Positions 6,933-14,009 of a stretch of DNA of 19,130 bases are shown in pieces. The stretch covers positions 1 to 19,130 of the forward strand of contig JBPOIS010000207.1 in the NCBI GenBank assembly GCA_052034295.1, read 5' to 3'. Under the pieces are notes generated by a model. It was given only the letters and a program-made list of their open reading frames with translations, was not told where the DNA came from and made no database searches. Made by a program: the position numbers and the translations under genes. Every line of letters begins with the position of its first letter. The stretch's first letter is position 1. Source of the DNA: JBPOIS01 sp052034295 (GTDB lineage: Bacteria > Pseudomonadota > Gammaproteobacteria > Pseudomonadales > Moraxellaceae).

Positions 6933-7538
6933 TTACAGGTGCGGCACGATCTGCGGGATGATTTCGTTGAAGGTGCGGCCCTGCGCCACTTCGCCGATGG
7001 CGTGCATTTTCCAGGCACCATTGTGGCGATACAGCTTGGCGACGATCAGCGCGGTGTGGCTGCCCTGACTGGACAGGTTGTAGCGGGCCACTTCGCTGCC
7101 GTTGCTGGCGTCACTGAGGCGGCAAAACGCATTGCGCACGGTCTCAAAGGTCTGGCCGCGGAAGCTGTTGACGGTGAACACCAGCGATTTCACCTGCGCG
7201 GGCACAGTGGACAGGTTGACCGAAATCACCTCGTCGTCGCCCTCACCGGCACCGGTCAGGTTGTCGCCGCTGTGCTGGATGCTGCCATCCTTGCTGCGCA
7301 GCTGGCCAAAATACACCACATCCACCGGCTGGTTCTGGTCGCTGAACATCACGCAGGACGCGTCCAGGTCAATCGACGGTGCACTGCCGCCACCGCCAAA
7401 CAGCCCGCCCAGAAAACCACCGCCGCTTTTGCCCTTGCCGGCCACATCCCAGCCCAGCCCCATGCGCACCTGTGCCAGGCTGCTGCCGTCCTGCTTCTGC
7501 AGGGAAATCTTCTGGCCCTTTTCGAGATTGACTGCCAT
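6933..7538 (-). CDS. terZ: TerD-family tellurium resistance/stress protein, TerZ-like
   Basis: TerD-family proteins are cytosolic calcium-binding beta-sandwich proteins tied to resistance to tellurite, phage and colicins and to general stress; the biochemical role is unsettled. The 201-residue product carries the family calcium motif SGDNLTGAGEGDDE at 90-103, and the FTVNSFRGQTF and ALIVAKLYRHNGAWK segments closest to TerZ. A Gly-rich insertion at about 35-53 (GGGFLGGLFGGGGSA) before DLDASCVMF is also a TerZ-like trait. The ATG at 7538 has AGGAG about 10 bases upstream; the frame continues upstream only as an Ala run from the neighbouring gene. It lies 25 bases after the AIM24 gene, so the two are co-transcribed. 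The gene symbol is by resemblance. Confidence 0.88.
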   Translation of the reverse strand: MAVNLEKGQKISLQKQDGSSLAQVRMGLGWDVAGKGKSGGGFLGGLFGGGGSAPSIDLDASCVMFSDQNQPVDVVYFGQLRSKDGSIQHSGDNLTGAGEGDDEVISVNLSTVPAQVKSLVFTVNSFRGQTFETVRNAFCRLSDASNGSEVARYNLSSQGSHTALIVAKLYRHNGAWKMHAIGEVAQGRTFNEIIPQIVPHL

Positions 7539-7563
7539 AAAAACCCACTCCTGTTGATGGATG

Positions 7564-8301
7564 TTATTCAAAAAAACTGTTGCCGCTGCTGCTGCTGCGG
7601 CCACCGCCCAGCTTGCTGGTCAGCCAGGTCAGGTAATTGGCACGGTTGCGCGAGCACACCACCACTTTGCCTGCCCCCCGGAAGCGCAGCACCAGCCCTT
7701 CGCCGCCGGTGACGCTGTTGACCAGACTGCCCAGCAGGCCGCCGCTACGCTGGGTGCTGGTGGACAGTTCGTACTGCAGGGTGCTGTCCCAGCACACCAC
7801 ATGCCCGTTGTCGATGATGGTGTCCTTGCCGGGGACCACATCCAGCTCAAACAGCGAGCCAAACCCGGACACCACCAGTTGGCCCTGTCCGCTGGTGGCC
7901 ATCACCAGAAAGCCCCCGGTGCCGCCAAACAGCGCATTGCCGATGCCGGTGTTCATGCGGGCGCGCACGTCCACCCCGCTGGTGGCAGCCACAAACGCGC
8001 CATCCGACAGCATATACTGGCGGGCCCCCACGTCGAGAATCTGGATGTCACCATCGAGATTCGGCGACAGCAGGCAATCACCGTCACCGTGCACCGCCTC
8101 GATGTGCTGCTGGAACAGCGATTCATCGTTGGCAAAGGTCCGCGCCAGTGCCTGCAGGAAGCCGCCCTGCAGCTTGCCCTTGAGCTCCAGGGTGTCTTCC
8201 ATCATCACCATGGCGTTGGATTCGCAATAGATCCGGTCGCCACGGCGCATCGACACATGCAGAAACGGGTCGGTGCCCCCGACCGAAGTAAAAGTGGTCA
8301 T
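7564..8301 (-). CDS. AIM24 / TIGR00266 family protein
   Basis: This 245-residue protein belongs, by its pattern, to the AIM24 (DUF124, TIGR00266) family, a beta-rich TRAP-like fold of unknown molecular function that is often found beside TerD genes. Recognisable segments are VSMRRGDRIYCESNAMVMME near the N-terminus, FLVMATSGQGQLVVSGFGSLFELDV in the middle, and GGEGLVLRFRGAGKVVVCSRN near the end. It has no signal peptide and no clear membrane helix. The start at 8301 has GAGG about ten bases upstream. The last 15 residues are a Ser/Gly-rich tail. It sits between terD (58 bases upstream, across a strong terminator) and terZ (25 bases downstream), so it should act with the TerD-type proteins, possibly at the membrane surface; that role is inference. 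Confidence 0.82.
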   Translation of the reverse strand: MTTFTSVGGTDPFLHVSMRRGDRIYCESNAMVMMEDTLELKGKLQGGFLQALARTFANDESLFQQHIEAVHGDGDCLLSPNLDGDIQILDVGARQYMLSDGAFVAATSGVDVRARMNTGIGNALFGGTGGFLVMATSGQGQLVVSGFGSLFELDVVPGKDTIIDNGHVVCWDSTLQYELSTSTQRSGGLLGSLVNSVTGGEGLVLRFRGAGKVVVCSRNRANYLTWLTSKLGGGRSSSSGNSFFE

Positions 8302-8315
8302 GCTGGTTTTTCCTC

Positions 8316-8341
8316 AAAAAAACACCCGCACAAAGCGGGTG
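8316..8341 (-). terminator. Rho-independent terminator between terD and the AIM24 gene
   Basis: On the minus strand CACCCGC pairs perfectly with GCGGGTG (8323-8329 with 8335-8341) around a five-base loop, followed directly by T7 (8316-8322). It lies 17 bases after the terD stop and ends only a base or two before the AIM24 ribosome binding site, so it divides the cluster into two expression levels. Confidence 0.9.
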
Positions 8342-8358
8342 CCGGCCAGACCGGAGGG

Positions 8359-8934
8359 TTATACGCTCACGCCATAGCTGGCGGCCAGTGGGCCCAGTCC
8401 GCCATTGAAGCCCTGCCCGACGGCGCGGAATTTCCACTCGCCGTTGTGACGGTACAGCTCACCAAAGATCATCGCCGCCTCGGTGCTGCTGTCCTCGGAC
8501 AGATCATAGCGGGCGATTTCCTGATTGCTGTCGGCATTGACCACACGGATGTAGGCATTGGACACCTGGCCAAAATTCTGCCGGCGCGCCTGGCCTTCAT
8601 GGATGGTGGCCCCAAACACCACGCGGTCCACGTCGGCGGGCACCGAGGTCAGGCTGATGTCCAGGGTTTCATCGTCGCCTTCGCCCTGTCCGGTACGGTT
8701 GTCGCCGCTGTGCTTGACGGCACCACAGGATGAGGTTTTTTGATTATAAAAAATGAAGTCGGCGTCAGAGCGCACCTTGCCGGTCGTGGCCAGCATGAAG
8801 GCGACGCCATCCAGGTCAAAGTCCTGTCCATCGGTGGCACGCGGGTTCCAGCCCAGGCCGACCTTGACGCGGGTCATGGTGGGGGCTTCCTTGCTGAGGT
8901 TGACGTTGCCGCCTTTTTGCAGGCTGATGGCCAT
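8359..8934 (-). CDS. terD: Tellurium resistance protein TerD
   Basis: This is a typical TerD: 191 residues, opening MAISLQKGGNVNLSK, with GLGWNPRATDGQDFDLD at 26-42, the calcium motif SGDNRTGQGEGDDE at 76-89, ATIHEGQARRQNFGQVSNAY, and LYRHNGEWKFRAVGQGF near the C-terminus. These match the canonical plasmid-borne TerD closely, and fit TerD better than TerE. It is a cytosolic calcium-binding protein of the Ter stress system. The start at 8934 has AAGGAG seven bases upstream. It lies 113 bases downstream of the DUF475 gene, in a gap holding repeats that may be regulatory, and is followed by a strong terminator. It can therefore be expressed more strongly than the AIM24 and terZ genes beyond. Confidence 0.94.
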   Translation of the reverse strand: MAISLQKGGNVNLSKEAPTMTRVKVGLGWNPRATDGQDFDLDGVAFMLATTGKVRSDADFIFYNQKTSSCGAVKHSGDNRTGQGEGDDETLDISLTSVPADVDRVVFGATIHEGQARRQNFGQVSNAYIRVVNADSNQEIARYDLSEDSSTEAAMIFGELYRHNGEWKFRAVGQGFNGGLGPLAASYGVSV

Positions 8935-8968
8935 GTATTTCTCCTTGGGATGTTGAACTGGGGGCCCG

Positions 8969-9027
8969 TTGACTCTAGGTCAATCGGCGCGCCCCCCGCA
9001 ACGAAACGCAACAAATTGTCACGCAAC
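8969..9027 (-). promoter_or_regulatory. Repeat-bearing upstream region of terD
   Basis: Three direct copies of CGCAAC (plus strand 8997-9002, 9007-9012, 9022-9027) start 10 and 15 bases apart, followed towards terD by a dyad TTGAC-TCTAG-GTCAA (8969-8983). Such phased repeats in the only sizeable gap before terD suggest regulator binding, and the minus-strand TTGACC in the dyad resembles a -35 box. I see no convincing -10 partner, so the promoter itself is not proven. Confidence 0.4.
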
Positions 9028-9047
9028 TGCTTTTTTTCAGGATTTTT

Positions 9048-10139
9048 TCAGGAATGCGCCTGTTCGATCCGGCGCGCCTGCACCGAGGCCCACACCGACC
9101 AGGCGATGAACGCCACACCGATCAGGCCGGTGACCACTTCGGGCACTTCGATGTGCACCATCGCCAGCACCATGATGAAGGCCAGTGCCCCGATGGCATA
9201 GTGCGCCCCATGTTCCAGATACTGGTAGGCATCCAGGGTGCCCTTTTCGACCAGATACACGGTCAGCGAACGCACAAACATCGCGCCAATCGCCAGCCCC
9301 AGCATGATGATGACCACATCCTGGGTGATGGCAAACGCGCCGATCACGCCATCAAAGCTGAACGAGGCATCCAGCACTTCCAGGTACAGGAAGCCGCCGA
9401 TGCCCGCCTTGACGATCTTGCCGGAGTTTGGCGAGGTGACCGGGGTGTCTTCGCCGTCTGCCAAGTCGTCGCCGCCTTCGAGCAGGTGGCCGAGCACATT
9501 GACGCCCATGTACACCACGATGCCCCAGATGCCCGCCATCAGCACGGCCATCTGGGTGACGCCCGTAGCCGCATCGTCATGCACCCAGTGCACCCCGGCC
9601 AGCAGGATGCACAGGCTGATGAAGATGGAAATGGCATTCACCTGTCCCAGTCCGGCCATGCGGTGCTCCAGCCACTGGAACCAGTGCTCGTCCTTGCTGT
9701 CATCAAAGAAAAAGTTCAGGAACACCAGCATCAGGAACATGCCGCCAAAGGCAGAAATCTCCGCATGATGCGCCATCAGCTTCTGGGAATATTCCGCCGG
9801 ATTGTTCAGCGCCAGCCGCGCCACCTCGACCATGCTCATGTCCGCCGTCACCCCGACGATCAGCAGCGGGAAAATCAGCCGCATGCCGAACACGGCAATG
9901 ATGATGCCGATGCCCAGGAACATTTTTTTCCAGAATTCATCCCAGTTGCGCAGCACCGAGGCATTCACCACGGCGTTGTCAAACGACAGCGACACCTCCA
10001 TCACCGCCAGCACGCCACAGATCATCAGCGCCTTGAGCATGGCTGCCACCCCGGCCTGCGGACCGTGGGTCAGTCCCCAGTATCCCGCCAGCGCCAGACA
10101 GACGATGGTAAAAATGATTGAAAAGCGAAAATGCTTCAT
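9048..10139 (-). CDS. DUF475 / TerC-like integral membrane protein
   Basis: This 363-residue polytopic inner-membrane protein fits the DUF475 branch of the TerC superfamily, which is linked to metal-ion handling and often accompanies TerD genes. The diagnostic motifs occur twice, as expected for the duplicated TerC fold: EVSLSFDNAVV (about 48-58) and EVLDASFSFDGVIGAFAI (about 254-271), each with an acidic residue inside a membrane helix. About nine hydrophobic segments are visible, with a soluble acidic loop near 221-240 (EGGDDLADGEDTP). The start at 10139 has only a weak GGGG upstream. It is the first gene of the minus-strand Ter cluster and faces a divergent small membrane protein gene. An 11-bp sequence containing its stop is tandemly duplicated (9032-9053). 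I leave the symbol empty because it is not classical TerC. Confidence 0.85.
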   Translation of the reverse strand: MKHFRFSIIFTIVCLALAGYWGLTHGPQAGVAAMLKALMICGVLAVMEVSLSFDNAVVNASVLRNWDEFWKKMFLGIGIIIAVFGMRLIFPLLIVGVTADMSMVEVARLALNNPAEYSQKLMAHHAEISAFGGMFLMLVFLNFFFDDSKDEHWFQWLEHRMAGLGQVNAISIFISLCILLAGVHWVHDDAATGVTQMAVLMAGIWGIVVYMGVNVLGHLLEGGDDLADGEDTPVTSPNSGKIVKAGIGGFLYLEVLDASFSFDGVIGAFAITQDVVIIMLGLAIGAMFVRSLTVYLVEKGTLDAYQYLEHGAHYAIGALAFIMVLAMVHIEVPEVVTGLIGVAFIAWSVWASVQARRIEQAHS

Positions 10140-10260
10140 GACCCCAACAATAAGCTTTACTTAAGGTCCACAGCATATAGCAGGAAAGCCGGATACATTC
10201 CAGCCACTGCATGTAATTCAACCCCTGCCACCTGTCTGGATTATTTGAAAAATCACCGCC

Positions 10261-10599
10261 ATGACTCGACGCCATCCCATCATCTTCCGACTCAGGACCT
10301 TACCCTGGAAACGCATGGCCGGAGTTGCTCTGGCCTCCCTGGCGGTGGTTCTGCTGGTGCTGTGGGATTATGCACGTTTGGGCGCTCCAGCCCAGTCCAG
10401 TCATCCTTTAGACTGGCTGCTGCCGCTGTCCATCTGGCTGGGATTCGGGTGGGCGATCTGGCCCTATTGGGCGCGTCACAAGATCCTAAAAAGACTGTCG
10501 CTGAGCGCCGCAACTGCTACCATTCTGCTGGCGCTCTGGTTCCCGATGACGGCCCTGATCGGAGCATACTGGTTTGTATGGATCGCCACCCGCTTCTGA
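10261..10599 (+). CDS. Hypothetical small membrane protein (112 aa)
   Basis: I do not recognise this protein. The frame of 112 codons encodes three probable membrane helices at about 18-37, 51-69 and 82-108. A basic N-terminus (MTRRHPIIFRLRTLPWKR) and a basic loop (ARHKILKR) suggest the N-terminus and the second loop face the cytosol. The ATG at 10261 lacks a clear ribosome binding site; the ATG at 10315, with TGGAAA upstream, is an alternative giving a 94-residue protein. The gene is divergent from the DUF475 gene (121 bases between starts) and converges on a minus-strand membrane protein gene 16 bases away, with no terminator between them. Base composition is slightly more AT-rich than its neighbours. 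The length and hydrophobic pattern support a real gene, but only moderately. Confidence 0.55.
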   Translation: MTRRHPIIFRLRTLPWKRMAGVALASLAVVLLVLWDYARLGAPAQSSHPLDWLLPLSIWLGFGWAIWPYWARHKILKRLSLSAATATILLALWFPMTALIGAYWFVWIATRF

Positions 10600-10615
10600 G
10601 CGGCTGTTTTCGGTG

Positions 10616-10957
10616 CTACACCCCGGTGCCCATTTTCCACAGCATCCACACGCAGGACAGCAGCAGGCCCAGCGTGGCGGCGTTGCGCCAGTGGATGTTG
10701 TCCCCGGTCAGCCGGTTCATCACCTGCGCATAGCCGATGGCGGCCAGCGGAATCGCCAGCACATGCAGCCCGAACACCAGTGCCATCAGGCCCAGTCCAC
10801 GGTTTTCCGGCGGCTGCGGGATGAAGCTGCCCAGACTGAGGGCGACGGCGGCCAGCAGCAGGCCCAGGCTGATGCCGTTGGGCACCAGCACCGGGGCCGG
10901 CTGTTCGGGGGCGGCCTGTACCGGTTGTGGGGCGTCTGGATCGGGGCGTGTGCTCAT
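10616..10957 (-). CDS. Hypothetical membrane protein coupled to rpe (113 aa)
   Basis: I cannot name this protein. It has a Pro/Ala-rich cytosolic N-terminus of about 25 residues, followed by probable membrane helices near 28-46, 56-76 and 92-110. The start at 10957 has GGGAGG eight bases upstream, and falls two bases after the rpe stop, so translation is coupled to rpe. Nothing in the sequence links it to sugar phosphate metabolism; it may simply share the transcript. No terminator is visible after its stop, where it meets the convergent membrane protein gene. Confidence 0.72.
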   Translation of the reverse strand: MSTRPDPDAPQPVQAAPEQPAPVLVPNGISLGLLLAAVALSLGSFIPQPPENRGLGLMALVFGLHVLAIPLAAIGYAQVMNRLTGDNIHWRNAATLGLLLSCVWMLWKMGTGV

Positions 10958-10959
10958 GC

Positions 10960-11649
10960 TCAGGCCTCCCAGCTGCCGACCCTGGCCAGCTCGGCGCGCA
11001 TCTGCCCGATCACCGCGTGATAGTCCGGCTGGCCAAAGATGGCTGAACCGGCCACGAACATGGTGGCCCCGGCCTCGGCGATTTCACGGATGTTGTCCGG
11101 GGTGACGCCGCCGTCGATTTCCAGCGTGATCGGGCGGTTGGCATCCTCAATCAGCGCGCGCGCCTTGCGCAGTTTGTCGAGCGTCTGCGGGATGAACTTC
11201 TGGCCGCCAAAGCCCGGATTCACGCTCATCAGCAGGATCTGGTCGACCAGCTGGATGGTGTGGTCGAGGTAATGCAGCGGCGTGGCCGGGTTGAACACCA
11301 GCCCACACTGCGCGCCGCCATCCCGGATCATCTGCAGCGAACGGTCCAAATGGTCCGAGGCTTCGGGGTGAAAGGTGATGATGCTGGCCCCGGCGTCGAG
11401 AAAATCGCCAATCAGCCGGTCCACCGGACGCACCATCAGGTGCACGTCAATCGGCGCGGTGATGCCGTATTTGCGCAGCGCCTTGCACACCATCGGGCCG
11501 ATGGTCAGGTTGGGCACATAGTGGTTGTCCATCACATCGAAGTGCACCACATCGGCCCCGGCGGCCAGCACCCGGTCCACCTCCTCACCCAGCCGGGCAA
11601 AATCCGCAGACAGAATCGAGGGGGCAATCAAAAAACGCGGTGCAGTCAT
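10960..11649 (-). CDS. rpe: Ribulose-phosphate 3-epimerase
   Basis: The enzyme interconverts ribulose 5-phosphate and xylulose 5-phosphate in the pentose phosphate pathway. The 229-residue protein is full length and closely follows the E. coli sequence: LIAPSILSADFARLGEE at the start, HFDVMDNHYVPNLTIG (36-51) and GPMV, then VHLMV, ITFHPEA, LMSVNPGFGGQ and EIDGGV, ending in an FVAGSAIF phosphate-binding segment. Metal ligands expected for the family are present as H36, D38, H70 and D179; D38 and D179 would be the acid-base pair. The ATG at 11649 is chosen because it puts the conserved start near the N-terminus; the ribosome binding site is weak. leuA lies upstream on the same strand but a terminator separates them. 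Confidence 0.96.
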   Translation of the reverse strand: MTAPRFLIAPSILSADFARLGEEVDRVLAAGADVVHFDVMDNHYVPNLTIGPMVCKALRKYGITAPIDVHLMVRPVDRLIGDFLDAGASIITFHPEASDHLDRSLQMIRDGGAQCGLVFNPATPLHYLDHTIQLVDQILLMSVNPGFGGQKFIPQTLDKLRKARALIEDANRPITLEIDGGVTPDNIREIAEAGATMFVAGSAIFGQPDYHAVIGQMRAELARVGSWEA

Positions 11650-11723
11650 GGCAGGCTCGACAGGGCAAAAAAGCAAAACACGAAAGAGTCCCTAGTCTAA
11701 CAAAAGCCCACCCCGGCACGGGT

Positions 11724-11744
11724 AAAAAACCCGGCTGCACCGGG
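11724..11744 (-). terminator. Rho-independent terminator of leuA
   Basis: On the minus strand CCCGG pairs with CCGGG (11740-11744 with 11730-11734) around TGCAG, followed directly by T6 (11724-11729). It lies eight bases after the leuA stop and insulates rpe from leuA. Confidence 0.8.
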
Positions 11745-11751
11745 ACGATTT

Positions 11752-13377
11752 TCATCCCCCCTGGCCACACACCGCCCCCACCAGCGCCTGCACCGCCGCC
11801 GTGGTGCTGTCGGTGGCCAGACCGGCCCCAAACTGGCTGCGACCGTTGCCATCCTGCCACTCAATCAGTGCAAAGGCCTGGGCCTGCGTGCCGGTGCCGA
11901 GGTTTTTTTCCTCAAAATACACCACCTGCCCGGCCACCCCCAGCGCATCCGCCACAGCGGAGAGAATGCCATTGCCCTGTCCGGTCCGGGTGCACCCGGC
12001 CACGCGGACCCGGACCTGTACGGCCCCTGCCTGCTGCTGGCTCTGGTGCCCGGCATAGCCGCCCTGATTCACATAGTGCTGGCCAAACAGCGCCCACAGC
12101 CCGGCGGCGCTGATTTCCTGCCCGCTGTCGTCGAGGTGCTGCTGGACGATCCGGGCAAAGGCCAGCAGCAGGCGGCGGGGCAGGCGCAGGCCACAGTGCT
12201 GCTCCAGCAAAAACGCCATGCCACCCTTGCCGGACTGGCTGTTCACCCGGATCACATCCTGATAGCTGCGGCCAATGTCCGCCGGATCAATCGGCAAATA
12301 CGGCACCTGCCACGGCTGGCCGGGCTGCTGGGCGGCAAAACCCTTGCGGATGGCATCCTGATGCGAGCCGCTGAAGGCCGTGTGCACCAGCTCGCCCACA
12401 TACGGATGGCGCGGGTGGATCGGCAGCCCGGTGCACTGACTGACCACCTGTGCGGTACGGTCGATGCGGGAAAAATCCAGCCCGCAATCCATCCCCTGCG
12501 TGTGCAGGTTGAGCGCCAGGGTCACCAGATCGACGTTGCCACTGCGCTCGCCATTGCCAAACAGACAGCCCTCGACCCGCTCTGCCCCGGCCAGCTGGGC
12601 CAGTTCGGCGGCGGCAATGCCGGTGCCCCGGTCGTTGTGGGTGTGCACCGACAGCGTGATGTGTGCACGCGGCTGCAGGTGGCGGTGCATCCACTCGACC
12701 TGATCGGCAAACACATTGGGCGTGGCGTTTTCCACCGTGGTCGGCAGGTTGATGATCACCGGACGCGCCGCACTGACGCCCCACGCGGCCAGCGCGGTCT
12801 GGCAGGCCTGCAGCGCCACCGGCAGCTCGGTGGCATTGAAGGTCTCCGGCGAATACTGCAGCACCCATTCGGTGTCGGGCTGTGCATCGGTCAACCCCTT
12901 CAAAAACCCGACATGGTGTGCGATCAGCGCCATCACCCCGGCCACCTCCAGCCCGAATACCGTCTGCCGCCACACCGGCGCCGTGGCGTTGTACAGGTGC
13001 ACAATCACCCGGCGGGCCCCGCGCACCGCCTCGACCGTACGCGCGATCAGGTCTTCACGCATCTGGCACATCACCATCAGCGTCACCGATTCGGGCACCG
13101 CCTCCTGCTCAATCAGGCTGCGCACAAACTCAAAATCGGTCTGCGAGGCCGCCGGAAACCCCACTTCAATCTCGCGCAGCCCCACCCGCACCAGCTCGTC
13201 AAACAGCCGCCGCTTGGTGCCCACGGACATCGGCTCAAACAGTGCCTGATTGCCATCGCGCAAATCAGTGCTGAGCCAGCGGGGCGCTGCGGTCAGCGTG
13301 CGCGACGGCCACTGCCGGTCAGGCAGGTCGATCGGCGCGGTGGGGCGGTATTTATCGGGCTGGAAAAAATCACTCAT
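11752..13377 (-). CDS. leuA: 2-isopropylmalate synthase
   Basis: LeuA condenses acetyl-CoA with 2-ketoisovalerate, the first committed step of leucine synthesis. The 541-residue protein is the long LeuA form (the type in Mycobacterium and many Pseudomonadales). It opens with FFQPDKYRPTAPIDLPDRQWPS and has STDLRDGNQAL with the catalytic Arg40-Asp41 pair. The metal-binding histidines are H245 and H247 in SVHTHNDRGTG, and GNGERSGN lies at 274-281. The C-terminal region from about 450 is the allosteric leucine-binding domain (AGCTRTGQGNGILSAVADAL), so feedback inhibition is expected. The start at 13377 is used although no strong ribosome binding site is visible. It is divergent from an Lrp/AsnC regulator 152 bases away, the likely transcriptional control. 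No leucine-rich leader peptide is visible. Confidence 0.95.
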   Translation of the reverse strand: MSDFFQPDKYRPTAPIDLPDRQWPSRTLTAAPRWLSTDLRDGNQALFEPMSVGTKRRLFDELVRVGLREIEVGFPAASQTDFEFVRSLIEQEAVPESVTLMVMCQMREDLIARTVEAVRGARRVIVHLYNATAPVWRQTVFGLEVAGVMALIAHHVGFLKGLTDAQPDTEWVLQYSPETFNATELPVALQACQTALAAWGVSAARPVIINLPTTVENATPNVFADQVEWMHRHLQPRAHITLSVHTHNDRGTGIAAAELAQLAGAERVEGCLFGNGERSGNVDLVTLALNLHTQGMDCGLDFSRIDRTAQVVSQCTGLPIHPRHPYVGELVHTAFSGSHQDAIRKGFAAQQPGQPWQVPYLPIDPADIGRSYQDVIRVNSQSGKGGMAFLLEQHCGLRLPRRLLLAFARIVQQHLDDSGQEISAAGLWALFGQHYVNQGGYAGHQSQQQAGAVQVRVRVAGCTRTGQGNGILSAVADALGVAGQVVYFEEKNLGTGTQAQAFALIEWQDGNGRSQFGAGLATDSTTAAVQALVGAVCGQGG

Positions 13378-13480
13378 GGCGGCAGTACGGCACAGGGGAC
13401 AGACCTGAAACGATACAATGGGCCGGGCGGTGAAAAACTGCGAAACTGCGTCCGTAAAACATGATTTTTGGCAGGATGTT

Positions 13481-13501
13481 TTATTTTTTCAGCTAAAATA
13501 A
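13481..13501. promoter_or_regulatory. AT-rich dyad between leuA and the Lrp-type regulator
   Basis: TTATTTT (13481-13487) and AAAATAA (13495-13501) are exact reverse complements with a seven-base spacer. It lies in the 152-base divergent gap, about 30 bases before the regulator start, in a short AT-rich tract. Lrp-family proteins favour such sites, so autoregulation and control of leuA are plausible. The TAAAAT at 13494-13499 might also serve as a -10 box for the regulator. Confidence 0.45.
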
Positions 13502-13529
13502 GATTTTTATTGCTGGATGCGCCGCCGCC

Positions 13530-14009
13530 ATGCTGCTGGATAAATTTGACCTGCACATTCTCGATGAACTGCAGCGCGATGGCCGCCTGTCCAATCAGGC
13601 GCTGGCCGAGCGGGTGGGCCTGTCGCCTTCACCGTGTCTGCGCCGGGTAAAGGCACTCGAGGCCGGGGGCTGGATCGCCGGCTATCAGGCGCTGCTGGAC
13701 GCCAGCAAGCTGGGCCTGCAACTGCTGGCGCTGGTGCAGATCGGCATGGACCGGCACACGCCGGAGCGGTTTGAGCGCTTCGAACGGGCGATCGCCCAGT
13801 GGCCGGAGGTGCTGGAGTGTCTGCTGATCACCGGCCAGAGTGCCGACTATCAACTGAAGGTGATCGTGCCCGACCTGCACGCCTATCAGGATATTTTATT
13901 GAATAAAATCAACAAAATTGAAGGCGTGGCGCAGGTGCATTCCAGCTTTGTGCTGCGGCGGGTGATCCACCGCCACAGCCTGCCGCTGCCCGCATCACGG
14001 CTGGTTTGA
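13530..14009 (+). CDS. Lrp/AsnC family transcriptional regulator
   Basis: This 159-residue DNA-binding protein has the standard two-part layout: an N-terminal winged helix-turn-helix (LDKFDLHILDELQRDGRLSN, then ALAERVGLSPSPCLRRVKAL at 24-43) and a C-terminal RAM ligand-binding domain (about 63-145) with the ITGQSADYQLKVIVPDLHAY core. Lrp-family proteins bind amino acids and form octamers that wrap promoter DNA. It is divergently placed against leuA with an AT-rich dyad between them, so it probably senses leucine or a related amino acid and controls leuA and itself; the effector is inferred. The ATG at 13530 places the conserved DLHILDELQ near the N-terminus. Its last 15 bases overlap the end of the convergent metallopeptidase gene. 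It could be global Lrp, but the divergent layout suggests a local regulator. Confidence 0.9.
   Translation: MLLDKFDLHILDELQRDGRLSNQALAERVGLSPSPCLRRVKALEAGGWIAGYQALLDASKLGLQLLALVQIGMDRHTPERFERFERAIAQWPEVLECLLITGQSADYQLKVIVPDLHAYQDILLNKINKIEGVAQVHSSFVLRRVIHRHSLPLPASRLV

Noticed and set aside
5630..6961. A 443-codon plus-strand frame
   Set aside because: It is antisense to sbp and the start of cysT, both certain, and has shadow composition.
7561..8733. A 390-codon plus-strand frame
   Set aside because: It is antisense to the AIM24 and terD genes, which have clear family motifs.
8969..8983. MerR-type metal-responsive promoter before terD
   Set aside because: The TTGAC start resembles such promoters, but the 19-base spacer dyad and the -10 box expected for MerR-type control are missing.
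12046..13464. A 472-codon plus-strand frame
   Set aside because: It is antisense to leuA, has a biased His/Arg/Gln composition and no domain; leuA on the other strand is unambiguous.
13374..13556. A 60-codon minus-strand frame upstream of leuA as a leucine leader peptide
   Set aside because: It has no run of leucine codons, overlaps the leuA start and has no attenuator hairpin pair that I can see.
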